A stretch of DNA of 64,000 nt from Maratus speciosus (taxonomy: Eukaryota > Arthropoda > Arachnida > Araneae > Salticidae). The DNA is taken from assembly GCA_963932465.1 (NCBI GenBank), contig OZ010791.1, positions 153,743,915 to 153,807,914 on the forward strand, read 5' to 3'. How positions within the stretch are numbered: the first letter of the stretch is position 1; every line of letters starts with the position of its first letter. Position numbers and translations under genes: made by a program. Below, one piece after another: positions 12,661 through 25,499 of the stretch. Under the pieces are notes generated by a model, which was given only the letters and a program-made list of their open reading frames with translations, was not told the DNA's origin and did not search any database.

Positions 12661-12830
12661 GGGAGGGGAGCAGAAAGTTTTATGATCAATTATTTATTGT
12701 TAAAATAATATAAAAACAGCAGGAAAAGTTTTTAAAATATTAAGAAGTTTTACCGATTTTAAACTTTGGGTACTGTGGGGGTGGGAGAGGGAAGAGCAAA
12801 AATTCAGAAGAGGGGGTATTTAGATGAATT
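12661..12830. repeat. Continuation of the G-rich tandem repeat
   Basis: After the second LTR the array resumes with GGGAGGGGAGCAGAAAG, then GATCAATTATTTATTGTTA and TTTTAAACTTTGGGTACTG. A last related unit is seen at about 14,020-14,140. Confidence 0.7.
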
Positions 12831-15589
12831 TGTTTAAAAATCAAAAATTCACTGATATACAGAAGAGTTTCGTTCTTCATTGAAAAATAATTAGGGAGTA
12901 AAATTAAGGACTTTTACGGACATTTCGCAGATTTTACATAAAAATAAGGACTTTTAAAGACCAAAAATTACTTTTTAAAAATTTAAACACTTTTAAGGAC
13001 TTGTACAAACCTGTAATAGTTGGTTTGGTCAAACATTGTTATGTCACAAATAAATTTCGGTTTGCTGCAGATTGACACAGAAAATTCTGCTACTGTCTGA
13101 GTTGCAAAAAATCTAGCTAAAGTTTTTAAAAAGCCATGCCAGTGAATTTTATTGTTTTAACAGGATTTTTAAATAGGAAAAGCCTTTTAATTTTAAAACA
13201 CAGTTTTCTAAGTGGTATATTGTGTAATTTAACTAATTTTAAAAACATTTTATAGAACTAGAATTTAACAAGTAACATTATTCTCAATACTCAAAACAAT
13301 AATATTATAATAATAGATGCTTGACAATGTCTTGTAACTAGGGCTACAAAATAGTCAGCTATATTTTTAAGTGGTGTATTATTTGCTTTATCTAGTATTA
13401 AAGGGTTTTTACACAGATTAAGTTTTTTAGATTATTGAATTTAAATAACGAATTATTTTAAATTTGAAAAATAATCCCTTAGTGACACATATTTATCATT
13501 TAATAAATTTTAAGAGACTTTATTGATGTGTAACATCACTCATAATATAATCTGTTAATATATCATCATTTTGGGTATCTACAAGCTTTTATTTCGAATT
13601 TTTCTTTCCTTTTTTCTTCTAAAATTAGATGCACAAAAATTTTATTGAATTACACAGACTGTCAAAATGCCATCTCATTGTGAATGTAAATGGAAATTTT
13701 CCCCATGATTTAATATTTTTCTTTTAGACATATTGCATTCATACTAATTTAGTAAGGGTTAGAAATAATTGCAATTTTGTTAATCATTTTTAATTTTATA
13801 TAAACTGTAGAGCAAGCAATAAAAAGAAATTAAGACAAATTTAATGCACATTAATTGTTAAAAACACCCATTCATCTATTCTTTAGAAAATGCCAGCTAT
13901 TTTTAATTAAAACCAGCTTTTTTTTAAAGTGGTTAATTTTTTTTTTTTAAAGCTAGCTAATTTAATTTAGCCAGGCTAACATCTGGCAACTGTAGCTACT
14001 GGGTTACAGATAAAACTTCATTTTTAGCAGGAAGCAAAGAGGAGAGGAAACAGGCATTTAGGAGGGAGTTCAAAAGGAGTTATTAGTTGTAGAAATTCAA
14101 GAAGAGGATAATTAAGATGAACTTTTAAAAAAAATAATAAAGAAAGAAAGAAAAATAGAATGTGCTGGAAAAATTTGAACTCTTCACTCTGCCATGGGAT
14201 TTTCTCAAATTCACTGACTGATTCAAGTTCACCAAATAACATAGCAATGTTATAACATAATCTAGGATATTAAAATACGTACTTACATAATAATAATGAT
14301 AAGATAGTGCATTTTGCTTAATAACGAGTGATTTTCATAAAAAACCTTGTTAACCTTGGGAGCCTTCTTGATTAAATAAATGAAAATTCAATATCCTAAA
14401 AATACGGCAATCACAATAACGAAGGTTTGTGCATTCGCTCCCATAAATTGTTAAAACAACAAATCAGAAATAATTATGTCATTTTGGCGTAACTGTAACA
14501 ATATCCCTCACCTTTATAAATGAAAATTTATGCTTTTGTTGACACATATAACAGAAAAAGTATACAATTTCTTTGACAATACTAAAAAACAAATGTAAAA
14601 AATTCAACCAAATATCATAGCATTTAGTGAAATTCTATTTTGTATGGTATTATTTTTAAATGGAAGGTTACCTTTTCACTCATAAAAATTCAATTTACAA
14701 TGATTACATGAAAATGACATCATTTTCTAGACACAGTCAGCCATTAAGTTAAGTTTTGCTTCTAAAGAGAACCATTACCAAAGATTTCACTATTTAAAGA
14801 AACCTTCTTGATTCTTATTATTTCAGTGTTTAAGCTCATAGTTCAATAACATATCTGTAAATTTTGTGTTTTATGTATATTATTATTTTATTTACTTATT
14901 GATGAAATTTAATTTTTGTTATGGAATATCAGCCAGAAAAAAATACTGAAGTATTTACATCAAGTGCAAACGTGTCAATCTTCCATCAGCGGCCTGTACA
15001 TGATATAGATTTTTTTTTTTAAATAATGCTTGATTGAATAAAATATCAGTAAATTGAGATAAAGTTTTCAAACAAATTGCATTGAAAGTACATTTTTCCC
15101 TCTATTTGATGGAGTAAAAATTGAAAAAGTGCAATGCTTAAAAGTCGATGAATTAGCAAAAAAGCAAAATTTATTATTCAAAATGTTGTATTGTCAATAT
15201 GATGTCAGCGTTACTCACGAACATGTTTTTAGTTTTATAATATAGATATTCTCCATATTTGGAATTTTAAAAAATAAGACAATGACTTTTAACATGAACT
15301 CTATGGTACTTATGATCTATAATTATACCTCAAAGACATGATTTTTGTCAAATTTTAATTATTTATTTTTACGAAAATCATAATGGCCATGGTGTCTATC
15401 ACTGTGCTGAATTAGATTATCATCGGCCAAATAGTTTAGGAGGGATAGAGTCAAAAAGAAAACATTGGGATCACACAAAAGCTCAATAAAGAAATAATGT
15501 TTGCTTGTGTGGTTATTTGTAGGGACTGGCGATTGTCTCTGCTCCAACATAAGCTATATTTTTGTCAGTACAACACTCAAGGGCATGCA

Positions 15590-16140
15590 GGAACAAAACA
15601 TTTCTAGAATTGTGATTTCCGTGATAATGCTGGGTCTAGGAACTTGAAAGTTGACGTAGTTGTTATTTTTAAGATGTAAATCCTTGCTATGAATGGTTTC
15701 TAAAAAAAAAATCGAAATTTAAAAGAGTGAAATGAAAAGAAAACATCCTAAAAAGTTTTAAATTACAATTTATATGGAATTGTTAGGGATAGAAACTTTA
15801 AATTTGATATGGCTGTTACTTTTAAGACATAAATGCTTGCACAGAACAGATTCTAAAAAAAATTAAATTTAAAAGGGTGCAGGAGCAAATATATTCTAAA
15901 ACTGTGGTTTCTGTGACAATATTGCAGCTAAAAACTTAAAATTTGGCATGTTGGTTACTTTTAAGTTTTAAATATTTGCTAAGAAGGGTTTCTAAAAAAT
16001 TCAAAATTTAAAAGGGTGAAAAGAGCAGAAAATATTCCAAAAATGTTCTACATTAACGATTAATTTTGGAATTGTTAGGACTAGAAACTTGAAAAGATTG
16101 TTTACTTAGACTCTGAAACTATTTAAAAGTACTTTCACAG
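15590..16140. repeat. Tandem repeat, about 146-bp units
   Basis: Nearly four diverged units start near 15,606, 15,752, 15,898 and 16,043. Each has a GTGATTTCYGTGAYAAT-like start, GGAACTTGAAAGTT, TTACTTTTAAG, TTTCTAAAAAA and AATTTAAAAGGGTG. The hAT-like element is inserted directly at its right edge. Confidence 0.7.
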
Positions 16141-16149
16141 TACGATAGG

Positions 16150-17839
16150 CAGGGTTCGTTGATATATATCAATGGATATATATCATGATATATATCTTGA
16201 TATATATCCGATATTTATTTTTAAAATATCAAGATTTTTGATATTTTCGATATTTTCAAATTCTTGACATTTATTTTCAAAATATCAAGATGTTTGATAT
16301 TTTGTATATTTGATATTTATTTTCAAAATATCACTGTGCAAGGAAATTTTGATATTTTTCACATTTAAAGCAAGTGTAAATGAAATTTCCACCTGTTATT
16401 GACTGTCATTCTGTAGATCATGAACTTTTGCTTCTGGCAGTGACTTTTTTAGGAAAAGAAGAAAACAAACCTTTTCCAAGTTTTATGTTTCAAACTTTTA
16501 TTTTTAAATGTAGAACTAATAATTATGTTAGACAGTTAATTCAGAACAGCCATTGAAAGATAAAATGTAATTCTGATAATCATTTATATACAGCCAGTGT
16601 TCGTTGATATATGTCAATGGATATATATCCAGTATTTATTTTCAAAATATCAAGATGTTTGATATTTTCATATTACTTGATATTTATTTTCAATACATCA
16701 AAATGTTTCATATTTTCTGCAATATCTAGTATTTATTTTCAAAATATCAAGATTTTTGATATTTTCATATTACTTGATATTTATTTTCAATATATCAAGA
16801 TGTTTCATATTTTCTGCATTTGATATTTATTTTCATAATATGAATGTGCAGAAGATATTTTTGATATTTTCAGTCGTAATTCGTAATATTTCAGTGTAAA
16901 TGAAATAAATTTTCAACTGTTATTGACTCTGAATCTGTAGATAAAAAACTTGTCTCTTCTGGATGTGACTTTTTTTTAGCCAAAAAAGAAAACATATATT
17001 TTTCAAACTTTAGATTTGAAGCATTTTTTTTTTTTTTTAATGTTGAACTAATAATTATGTGGGGCATAATTAATTCAGAACAACCATTGAAAGATGAACT
17101 GACTAATTTAAATAAGCAATTATATACAGCTTCATTAGAAAAGAATCTTTTCTCAAGTTTTGGTTCAGTTGAGTTTAAACTATACAGCATGTTAGGAAAT
17201 ATGAAATAAAACATTTTATACTTACATTTATGTTAAAATTTTTCAATTAAAAAAACTTTTTTTTGTATTTAAAATTTTGTTTTAAAAATATCTGATTCTT
17301 TTGTACTTGATCTTGATACTGAATCCTATAGTTATTTTTTTTTTGGTACTTTTCGGTTAGCCGGGCGCCAGTGTTTTATATACATATTTATATGCATACA
17401 TATATGTAAATATACATATATTTACATATACAAATATTGTCTATATACACACATGTAAATATATATGTATATTTACATATATGTATGTATATAAATATGT
17501 ATATAAAACACTGGCGCCCGGCTAACCGAAAAGTACCTTTTTTTTTTATAAGTGTATAAATCAAATTGTTACTGTTTTCAATTATTTCATCTTCAATTTT
17601 GTTCTAAGTGAAAAAAAAAAAGAAAAAAAGAAAAATGCATTTTTAGAATATTCTTTAAGTTTTCATGTTAAGTGTAATATATTTTAGTTTCTAATCTATA
17701 TTATGCTCAAAAACATTTATTATCAGCGGTAAGTTGGCTGCTTTGAAAATATCAGATATATATCGAAAATATCGGATATGTATCAAAATATCGGATATTT
17801 TTGATATTTTCGAAAATATCATGATATTTACGAACCCTG
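16150..17839. mobile_element. hAT-like element with perfect 8-bp target duplication
   Basis: The termini are CAGGGTTCGTTGATAT and its inverted counterpart CAGGGTTCGTAAATATC. ACGATAGG flanks both sides (16,142-16,149 and 17,840-17,847), the 8-bp duplication typical of hAT transposons. GATATTT/AAATATC motifs are repeated near both ends. A 445-bp segment of the left end is duplicated in tandem (second copy from about 16,595). An open frame on the minus strand at 16,891-17,214 has no convincing transposase motif. A fold-back element is nested at 17,345-17,537. Confidence 0.85.
17345..17537. mobile_element. Fold-back MITE, 193 bp, nearly perfect palindrome
   Basis: Both ends read inward as GGTACTTTTCGGTTAGCCGG followed by GCGCCAGTGTTTTATATACA. 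The arms stay complementary for about 48 bp without mismatch and with a few mismatches almost to the centre. It is flanked on both sides by T runs, so it inserted into a T tract inside the hAT-like element. Confidence 0.9.
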
Positions 17840-18096
17840 ACGATAGGTGATAAACAAGAGTTCTCAAGTAGCTTGGATTGTAAATGATTTTTAGAAGGCG
17901 GTCACTGCAAAAGGTTAGAATAGAGGTTTTCTCATTCACCTAATGCAGCACAAGAATAAAATTTCTTCAAAATGTGACTTAAAAAGTAATATTTAAACTA
18001 TCTAAATCAACATAATTTTCCCCTAATATTATTATGCACAAATATCACTTGGCATATTTCAATAATTATGCATGCAAAGATGCAGATTTTGCTAGC

Positions 18097-18133
18097 ATTA
18101 AATAATTTGACACCTTGATCTAAGAAATCGTCT
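18097..18133 (-). pseudogene. Diverged copy of the exon I 3' end and splice donor
   Basis: 37 bp match 18,861-18,897 with three mismatches. The matched part contains the exon end (frame would read DDFLDQ) and the first intron bases, with the donor GT kept (CAAG|GTGTCA). Similarity stops on both sides, so this is a fragment and not a full second exon. Confidence 0.55.
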
Positions 18134-18877
18134 TTACAAAGTGAACTGGTCCAATTTTTTATTTTATTTTTATTAATTTTACATTGGTTTTATAATGTCA
18201 GTGTAAATTTTTCAACTTTACTTGTATTAATCCAATACATTTTAATGCGTACTTAGATAATAAATCTGATGACATGAATGATAAATCTTTATTATGCATA
18301 AATGTTCTAATAGCATTATTAAGCTACATATTTTAATATTCAAGATAACTAACAGGGTCGGGAACATTACCTGGGGAGCCTAGAGAAGTCAGGGAATTTG
18401 AGAAAATTTCATGGTAGAAGAAAAATTTTATTTCATGAAATAAAAACAATCTTTGTGCCAGCACATTCCTTTTTGCCAAAAAAGAAAGCCTTAATTACTT
18501 TCACCTTAATTACCTTCTTGAAATTTCCGTAACTAATAAATCCTTCTGAACTTTCTCCACCTACCAAATGTCTGTTTGCCCTCCTCATTGTCTAATGCTT
18601 AAAAAAAAGTTTATCCGGACTCCATTAACCAGAATTTCCAACTTTTAACCTAGCCAAATTAAGTCAACCGGCTTTAAAAAAAATTTCAACCACTTAAAAT
18701 AAGCTGGATTTAATAAATTTTAAAAAGACGAAAATTTTTTACGGAATAGATAAAAAGTTGGATTTTTTTTTTCCATAATTAATTTACATTAAATTTGTCG
18801 TAATTCTTTTTTGATACATTTATGGATTTTTTTTTTTTTTTTTTAACAGTTCATAGAAATATTAAATAATTTGATAC

Positions 18878-19001
18878 CTTCATCTAAGAAATCTTCTTCT
18901 TCATCTTCAAGTCTCAACTGACGCTTCTTATTTTCATCAACAGTACAAGATTGATCCTTAACTTCTTTTTCAAGCAATTCTTCTAGACGATAACCAATAG
19001 C
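18878..19001 (-). CDS. unc80: UNC80 homologue, exon I (last visible exon)
   Basis: The acceptor is TTATGTAG and the donor GAAG|GTATCA. The 124 nt start in phase 0 and give 41 codons plus one base. The peptide is AIGYRLEELLEKEVKD, then QSCTVDENKKRQLRLEDEEE, then DFLDE. It continues exon H as YQWAEAIGYRLEEL and ends in the acidic family motif R-EDEEEDFLD. In the family the next residues are a Cys-rich segment and a helical LKMAACQLLLEITTFLRE-type block. I searched the remaining 18.9 kb by eye for that sequence and did not find it, so the following exon is probably outside the window. A diverged 37-bp copy of this exon's 3' end plus splice donor lies at 18,097-18,133. Confidence 0.92.
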
Positions 19002-20152
19002 CTACATAAGTAATGAAAAATTTTAATCATTTCTAAAAAAAATAAAATAAAAATTATGAAATAAATAAATTGAACATGAATGAGTTATTTGCAAAATATA
19101 AAACACAACAGTATTTTTTCCTTTTTTAAAACAATTGTACAGCTTATTATTAACTATGTTTAACATTCTTTTGACCATTATTAGAGATTGTGGGCTCTTT
19201 TTTCAAAGTGCAAGGCTGAAAATTTGAAATCTGAGCCCAAAAATTTTGTTTCATCAGAACCCAAATCTAATATTGAAAGTAAGCTGTAAAAAAATTTTAA
19301 CAATGTTTTAAAATTGTTTTAAGATTAATTTTCTTATTTAAAAATCTCGTCTTACACAGAAATAGATATTAATCCTAAATACTTCTCATGACAATGTTTC
19401 AGGATTTTCATGTCTCTGAAAATTTGTTTAAGATAGCAAATTTGTTATTTATACCCAACCATTGGCAGAAATCTGCAAAAGTCACTATTCTTAAAACTTT
19501 TTAAATAATCACCGTACAAATATGGCAGAAAGAAATGAGTTTTGTTTTCCAGTTTCCTGTCAGTTTCTGGAAAAAGACTTCAAATGAAAAGCAAGCATAA
19601 ACAAGGAATATCCCGTGGCTACTTTATGTTACCAACACTGACCATGCAAAAGAATATTCAGACAGAATATTTGTATTAAAAAGCAGAAAAACCAACGTAT
19701 AAAATGCACAAATAATATATTTGTACTTTTAAAAACTTAAACTACATTCTTGTTTCTTAAATAGCATGATTTTTTTCCAATTTTTTTTTTTTTTTTTTTT
19801 CAATTTGTGAATAAATAATTTTTTTACTTTCAGCCCACAGTCCAAGTATGTATCAGCTCTGGGCTCACGGACTCGGGCTGAGCTTCAATCTTATCTCTAA
19901 TCAGTATCACACGGCAAACAAGTGAAAAAGGAATGATACCTAAACAATCTCATCCATTAAGGGATAAAACTAATTATAACTACTCTTCCAACCAAAATAT
20001 GCTATTTTGTGATTTTTATGTGATTTTAAACAAGAGCTGCCAGATTTTAAAAAGTCAGTATTGGACTAAGGTAAATAAATTACTGTTTAAAAATTAAAAC
20101 AACCAGAACCATTATAATACCTTTAGAAAATCTACTTAAATATATATATATA

Positions 20153-20982
20153 CAGTAGAGCGCCGATTATCCGAGCAAGTTGGGACCGACCCTAGTTCGG
20201 ATAAGCGAAAGTTTGGATAAATGGACAGACAATTTAAGGAATGTTTCTGACTGTACTAAAACCTTCAGACATTATCTAAGCTTAGGACTGGCAGCACCAG
20301 TTAGTGCTGGTGTGTTTATTTTATTTTTTTTCTTTTTGTCTTTAAAATTTTTTTTGTTTACATTTTTATCAATAATTTTTTTTTTCTCTTTTTTTATTAT
20401 TTTCTGAACTTCAGAGATTATAATTTAAGCAAAAAAGCTTTTGATTGTTGCTTGCTTCAACAATTCAATGCTGCCACATCTTTAATTCTTCTTAAATACG
20501 TTAGTTAAATAGGATCAATGTTCTTCTGTCGTTCGAGCCATTTCATAGCTGTTTCCAAACATTCAAAGACTTCGTTATGTATGGGTTACTTCCAGAGCAT
20601 TCGTTTTCATTTTCTTCAATTTCTTTTTCATCCTGAATCTCATCAACAATCTCATCATCATTTAAAATATGATATCCAGGGTATGTACTTCACTATTTAA
20701 CCACTCGTTAATTTCATTTTCTTCATAGCTTAGGATTCTTCCCATTTCCTTTATTGTTTTACATTCCTCATTTTCTGATCCAATATCAGTTTCTTTTTCT
20801 TTATTTAAAAATTTTATTCCAAGCCAATGGATAATTGGGAGTTCAGTTAAAAAATATTTTTTGGGGAGGAATAGACTGTTCGGATAACTGGGAGTTTGGT
20901 TTAAAAAAATTTTGAGAGAAATAGGCTGTTCGGATAATTGGAAGTTCGGTTAATTAGAGTTTGGATAATAGGCGCTCTATTG
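20153..20982 (-). mobile_element. Tigger/pogo-like DNA transposon relic
   Basis: The ends are CAGTAGAGCGCCGATTATCC and the inverted counterpart CAATAGAGCGCCTATTATCC, each flanked by TA, the target of the Tc1/mariner-pogo group. The left end lies in a (TA)n run. Internally, further copies of a TTCGGATAA motif occur near both ends. The minus strand carries the C-terminal part of a transposase reading frame (see next entry). Confidence 0.85.
20450..20730 (-). pseudogene. Tigger/jerky-type transposase, C-terminal remnant
   Basis: On the minus strand, frames interrupted by shifts encode YEENEINEWLNSEV, then YHILNDDEIVDEIQDEKEIE, then EVFECLETAMKWLERQKNID. This is the acidic tail and final helix of Tigger/jerky transposases, where family members have a comparable EALE-L--A-K-LE-Q-E segment. 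The DDE catalytic core is absent; this copy is dead. Confidence 0.7.
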
Positions 20983-21009
20983 TATGTATGTATGTATGTA
21001 TGTATGTAC

Positions 21010-21042
<33 letters not shown>
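20983..21042. repeat. (TGTA)n / (TA)n microsatellite
   Basis: About seven TGTA units followed by about fifteen TA units, immediately right of the Tigger-like element, whose left end also lies in TA repeats. Confidence 0.9.
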
Positions 21043-21047
<5 letters not shown>

Positions 21048-21191
21048 TTATGCTTCATTCTTTTTATTAAAAGCAGGATATTTATACTGAAGCAAGTATT
21101 ACAACAAAATTATTTGAAATCACAAACCCTGTAAATACATATATTCTTTATTTGTTATTTTCCCAAAATTTATCTACGTAGTGCATGAACC

Positions 21192-21273
21192 TTAACCACT
21201 TCACCGGCGACGGGTATAGGAAAACAGCGCTTTTACTCCCGACTTATCTCGGGGCAGCCGCTGAAGTGGTTAA
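21192..21273. mobile_element. TTAA-flanked micro-MITE (copy 1)
   Basis: 82 bp bounded by TTAA on each side with inverted ends CCACTTCA / TGAAGTGG. The GC-rich interior includes GACTTATCTCGGGGCAGC. TTAA targeting is typical of piggyBac-type elements, but at this size no transposase or classical piggyBac end is visible. Confidence 0.7.
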
Positions 21274-22602
21274 TAGAGAAAACATATTTTTAACTAAAGT
21301 CAGAGATGAATATTAATATTTGGAGGTTTTGAGTCCTGCATGTCCTTAATTTACAACACTAAATAATAATTTTTTTTAGTCATATTTTAGCAATTTTACC
21401 AAGATCACTGATGCATCAGTATTCACACTCATATCTCTTCCCATGGTTACTGTCTTTACTAATTCTTTTATCATTTATAAAGCGGAAAAAAAAAAAAAAT
21501 GGTATGTGTGATATAAATGAACATATAATACATATAAATAAATTTGTGATATAAATAAAAAGTGACCATTATTAAAAATCATAAGATAATTTTATGTAAT
21601 AATTCTGAGTAATGGTTATTTAAATTTTACTAAAGTTATAAAAGTTAATAAAGTTGTAAAAAGAATGATGGCTCTAAGGGTTTGGGGCGTAATATTCCGT
21701 TCACTAAGCTCTAGGTTTCACAGCAATACAAGCAATATTTAAGATAATTCTATAGATTTAATGAATTTTAAATACATTGAAGAATGATTAATACTCTCAA
21801 GGATTACATTCATATTTGTAATTGCGTTGTTTTTTTTTTAATGTTGAAAGAATCATATTTTCTTAGCATTTAAAACAAAATGCAAGGAAAACAACATTAC
21901 AATTTTACCCTTTCGCAAGACGCTCGGAGGGTTAAAAAAAATAATATTGTAATTCAGTATTGTATATCATATCAACACTTGAAACTATCATACCAAAGCA
22001 ATAATTTAAAAATATTTGGAAAAAATATTTTAAACACAAGCATACTCAATATATTACTGACAATGTAATTTTTGCAGCAATCAATTCAATTCAAGGCAAC
22101 CATTCAAATGGTATTCAGGAACGGCTTCAAGGGGAGTGGAAAGAAAGTTATTGGCAGTATCATTGACAATATTAATATGGGCTTGGTCAGTGTGGAAGTT
22201 ATTTAGAGAAAATTGCCTTTCATAAGAGCTGGCAAGGACCACAGCTTTGTCCTTGTCAATGTATGCAGTTACATAATTAACAGTTAGTGGAGGATAGGGT
22301 ATAATTATTGTCAAGTGTCCCAAAGGGAATTGTACTCATTAGTAAGATTTTCAAGAAAATTGGGTTAAGTATGCATTTTTATTAAATTTTTATGACAAAA
22401 CGCATACATTTTAATCAATTTTTAGAACTTCCATTTCCTAGAATAAGAATTAGCAAATAAAAAAAATAATAACAAATAATTTTTGATTAACCAACAGGGC
22501 AGATTGAGCTAAGCTCTATTAAAATTAGTTTTGTGTTAACTCAATATAAAATTAAATTCTGTCTGTATTATTGCTATAAAGCATTTTATTTTACAACAGT
22601 AT

Positions 22603-24296
22603 TGTTAGGTAGAAAAAAAAATAATAATAAATAAAATAAAGGGAAAGAAGGAATTAAAATTTAAATTATTAAAAATAGGAGTGATAAATATATAGTGTGA
22701 TTTTTAATATGAATTAGAAAGGAGAAGAAAGTTTACTTATTAATAATTATGGCCAGTGAACTTTAGTGGTTAGTAAACATTGGATGTGAAGGAAGTAAAT
22801 AAATATAATCTGAGGAATCTTCATGGAAAAATAATAACAAAAGAAAGCTCACCTGAACTGAGATTGCTTTATCTTGCCTGAAAATCGCGATATTGAGCAT
22901 ATTTTAAAATTATGCCAAATATTAAATTTTTACTTTCAAAAGTATGTAATTAATTATTCTATAATATTCCATTGTATAAAATCAATTTGGCACTTAGCAA
23001 TAAAATTATTAGACACGTAAATAACACATATATACTCAATAAAACGAAATATTTTTATTTAAATGATAATGCAATTAAATGGGGAAAGGGGAGGGAGAAA
23101 GTGCACTTACTCAAAAGGAATGATCCAACATTTCATGACACTTACATTTTCAACATACATCAAAGAAGTTATTAATAATCGTCAATAATAAAACCTAAAA
23201 TCATTCTTCTACATTGTACCGAAAGAAATATTAACATCATCTGTAATCGTAACTTATTGTAATTGTCACCAAAGTTTATATCTCAGATATGAAGAAAAGT
23301 TCAATCGTTCTTTAAAGCACTATATTTATCCTGTATTTAATGGTGAAAACACAAGGCGTGGAAATTCCATTCAAAGAGTTTCTCAATTAGAAAAGTTGGA
23401 TGAAGATAGTCTACTAACTTCATGAAAATAACGAAATGTACTTTACCGCTCCAACGGATATTTTCGTTCCAACGGAAATTGTGGGAGCCGATGAAGAAAA
23501 GAATTTCATTTCAACATTAAATCTCAAGATAGAGATTGCTGAATCGTATCGAATCTTGGTAATTCAAAAACAAATGTCAATTGAGAGTACATTAATTTCC
23601 AAGGCACTTCATTTTCTATAAGAATGAAAGTAAACATCCATTTCTGCTCCACCTTGAATGAATTTCTTAACTCAGTAAATCGTTTTGATGCATCTTGAGA
23701 TATTTAGTGAACAAATATTAAAAGGCAGACGATATCACTATCTCCATCAATGGTTTATAACATGATTATTAAAATTTAGCAGAAGATAAAGAGATTATTA
23801 TTGATCCAACGGACAAAAATGTAAAGTTTACGGAGCAACTCCATGCCCTTCTTGGCACGTTGCCGTCCGAAACTCAAGAGAGTGAAGTGATGCTACGAAC
23901 GAACGGCATTCGGCGGGAAAGATGCTGATTGGCTGATTTAAAATCGACGATGCCACACAGAGTAATAGAAGTAGAAGTGTTTGAATAAAATATCGTTAAG
24001 TGATAAATTCGAATTTTAGATTTGAAAATTATTATAAAAATATTCTATTACGGTAGAAAGTATTAATTTTAAGATTTATTATATTATTATTGATAATTTT
24101 TGACGATCTTTTATGGCGATTAAATTAAAATTGTTTTTAAGTGAAATTTAACTGAAAAACGAACTTAACGAAAATTAATGAATATTAAAAGGTAGAATTT
24201 AAATTTTGAAAGTAAAGAAGTTTTTTAATTTAATTTAAATATTTTAAAATAGCTTTTTAAATTAATTTTAATTGGAAAGGATGTTATTATATAACA
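22603..24296 (-). repeat. LTR of the 22.6-kb element (3' LTR in element sense)
   Basis: 1,694 bp. From 22,717 to 24,296 it is the same length as its partner (constant offset 5,176) and I see no difference. Short open frames inside are repeated identically in both LTRs and are not genes. In element sense it contains AGCCAATCAGC, a CCAAT-box-like motif, near 23,925-23,935. Confidence 0.88.
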
Positions 24297-24310
24297 TTTA
24301 CCTTACCCCT
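24297..24310 (-). promoter_or_regulatory. Putative polypurine tract of the 22.6-kb element
   Basis: On the minus strand AGGGGTAAGGTAAA directly precedes the TG of the LTR. Confidence 0.6.
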
Positions 24311-25499
24311 AAGGAAAAAAAAAGCATTAAAAAAAAAATTATTGCCTGTGGCATCGAGCAATTTGAACTTTCCAAAACTTGAAAACAAAGCCAAAATCAA
24401 AAGGAATAATCTGCCCTAGTTTCTTGGACAATTGACACATATCAACATAAACACAACATAAAAATGTATAAAAATATATATAAAAATAAATACGCTTGCG
24501 CCTACACATAAAATATGTTATATAAAAATATAAGTATACAAATTTTTCTAAAATCTTTGGCATACTCAAATACTGACATAACAAATACAAATAAACATCA
24601 AATTGTAATACAAACACATAGAACCCAAGATGAAAACATAAAGAACCAAAACAACAAATTTTTTACAGGAAATAGATGTTCAGGTAAGTTAAAAATTCCA
24701 CCATGAAGAAACCCGAGACATTCTCCAAGACTTCAATATATTGCACCAAAGTAAGGATAAGGTAAGTGACCTATGTATATATGACTCTCACAACTGAATA
24801 AATAATTTTAAAAGGGCAAAATAAAATAGCATATTTACGTTACTATTTATCTAGAACTTTTACAATATATAATAAATCTGTATATCCACATAAAGAAATT
24901 CTAACAATTGAATATATTCAAGAAATTTTGGCTTAGAGATCTGAGTTTTTTTAAAAAAAATTATATATGTCCAATATTATTTGAAATTTTTTAAAATAAT
25001 AATAATTAAATTTCATAGTATTATTTAATTTGGGTAATAATTTTTATTTCATAAATATTTTCTCTTTAAAAAATATTGGTACTGAAATGTTAAATGCTGA
25101 GGAAATAAAGTGAAATAGCAGCAGAAAATAGATTTCTACAATCTCTTCATTGTGTACACAGGTCAAAAACGTAAGGCAGTTGCCCCATAGTATGACCTTC
25201 GACAACAATGGACTGACTGATCTAAGTCTCCAAGCGTTAAACCAAAAAAAAATATTTACAAACTCAAACGAACTATTCCACTCAATTTGACAAGTATACT
25301 GCCCATGATATCCAAAATAGATATAACTGCACCGTGGGGGACTTATTGGAAGGTTAAATTACCCAAGCTAAGCCAAGTTTACCCTCTGTGTGTGCTCATC
25401 ATAACTGAATTAGACCAGGTCAGCCTGAGGGAAAAAACAAACATTCTACACAACACATAAGCAAAGTCCTGTCATCCGCCTAGATCAGTCTAATATATA

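Larger units (their letters stand above)
1..18877 (-). other. unc80 intron following exon I (open-ended)
   Basis: The stretch follows the last visible UNC80 exon and contains no exon that I can support. It holds the MITE/hAT/SINE nest, an endonuclease fragment, a G-rich tandem repeat, an LTR retrotransposon, a 146-bp tandem array and a hAT-like element, all listed separately. 1,629-3,300 is AT-rich with one GC-rich patch (2,090-2,230) and an unassigned open frame. 12,830-15,550 and 17,850-18,850 are AT-rich with no recognisable gene. If the gene continues below position 1, this intron is at least 18.9 kb. Confidence 0.6.

Noticed and set aside
17691..17939. Minus-strand open frame rich in Ile/Ser/Asp
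   Set aside because: It translates the GATATTT subterminal repeats of the hAT-like element and crosses its boundary.
18097..18133. A complete alternative exon I
   Set aside because: Similarity covers only 37 bp; upstream of it (minus strand) there is no acceptor plus open frame matching exon I.
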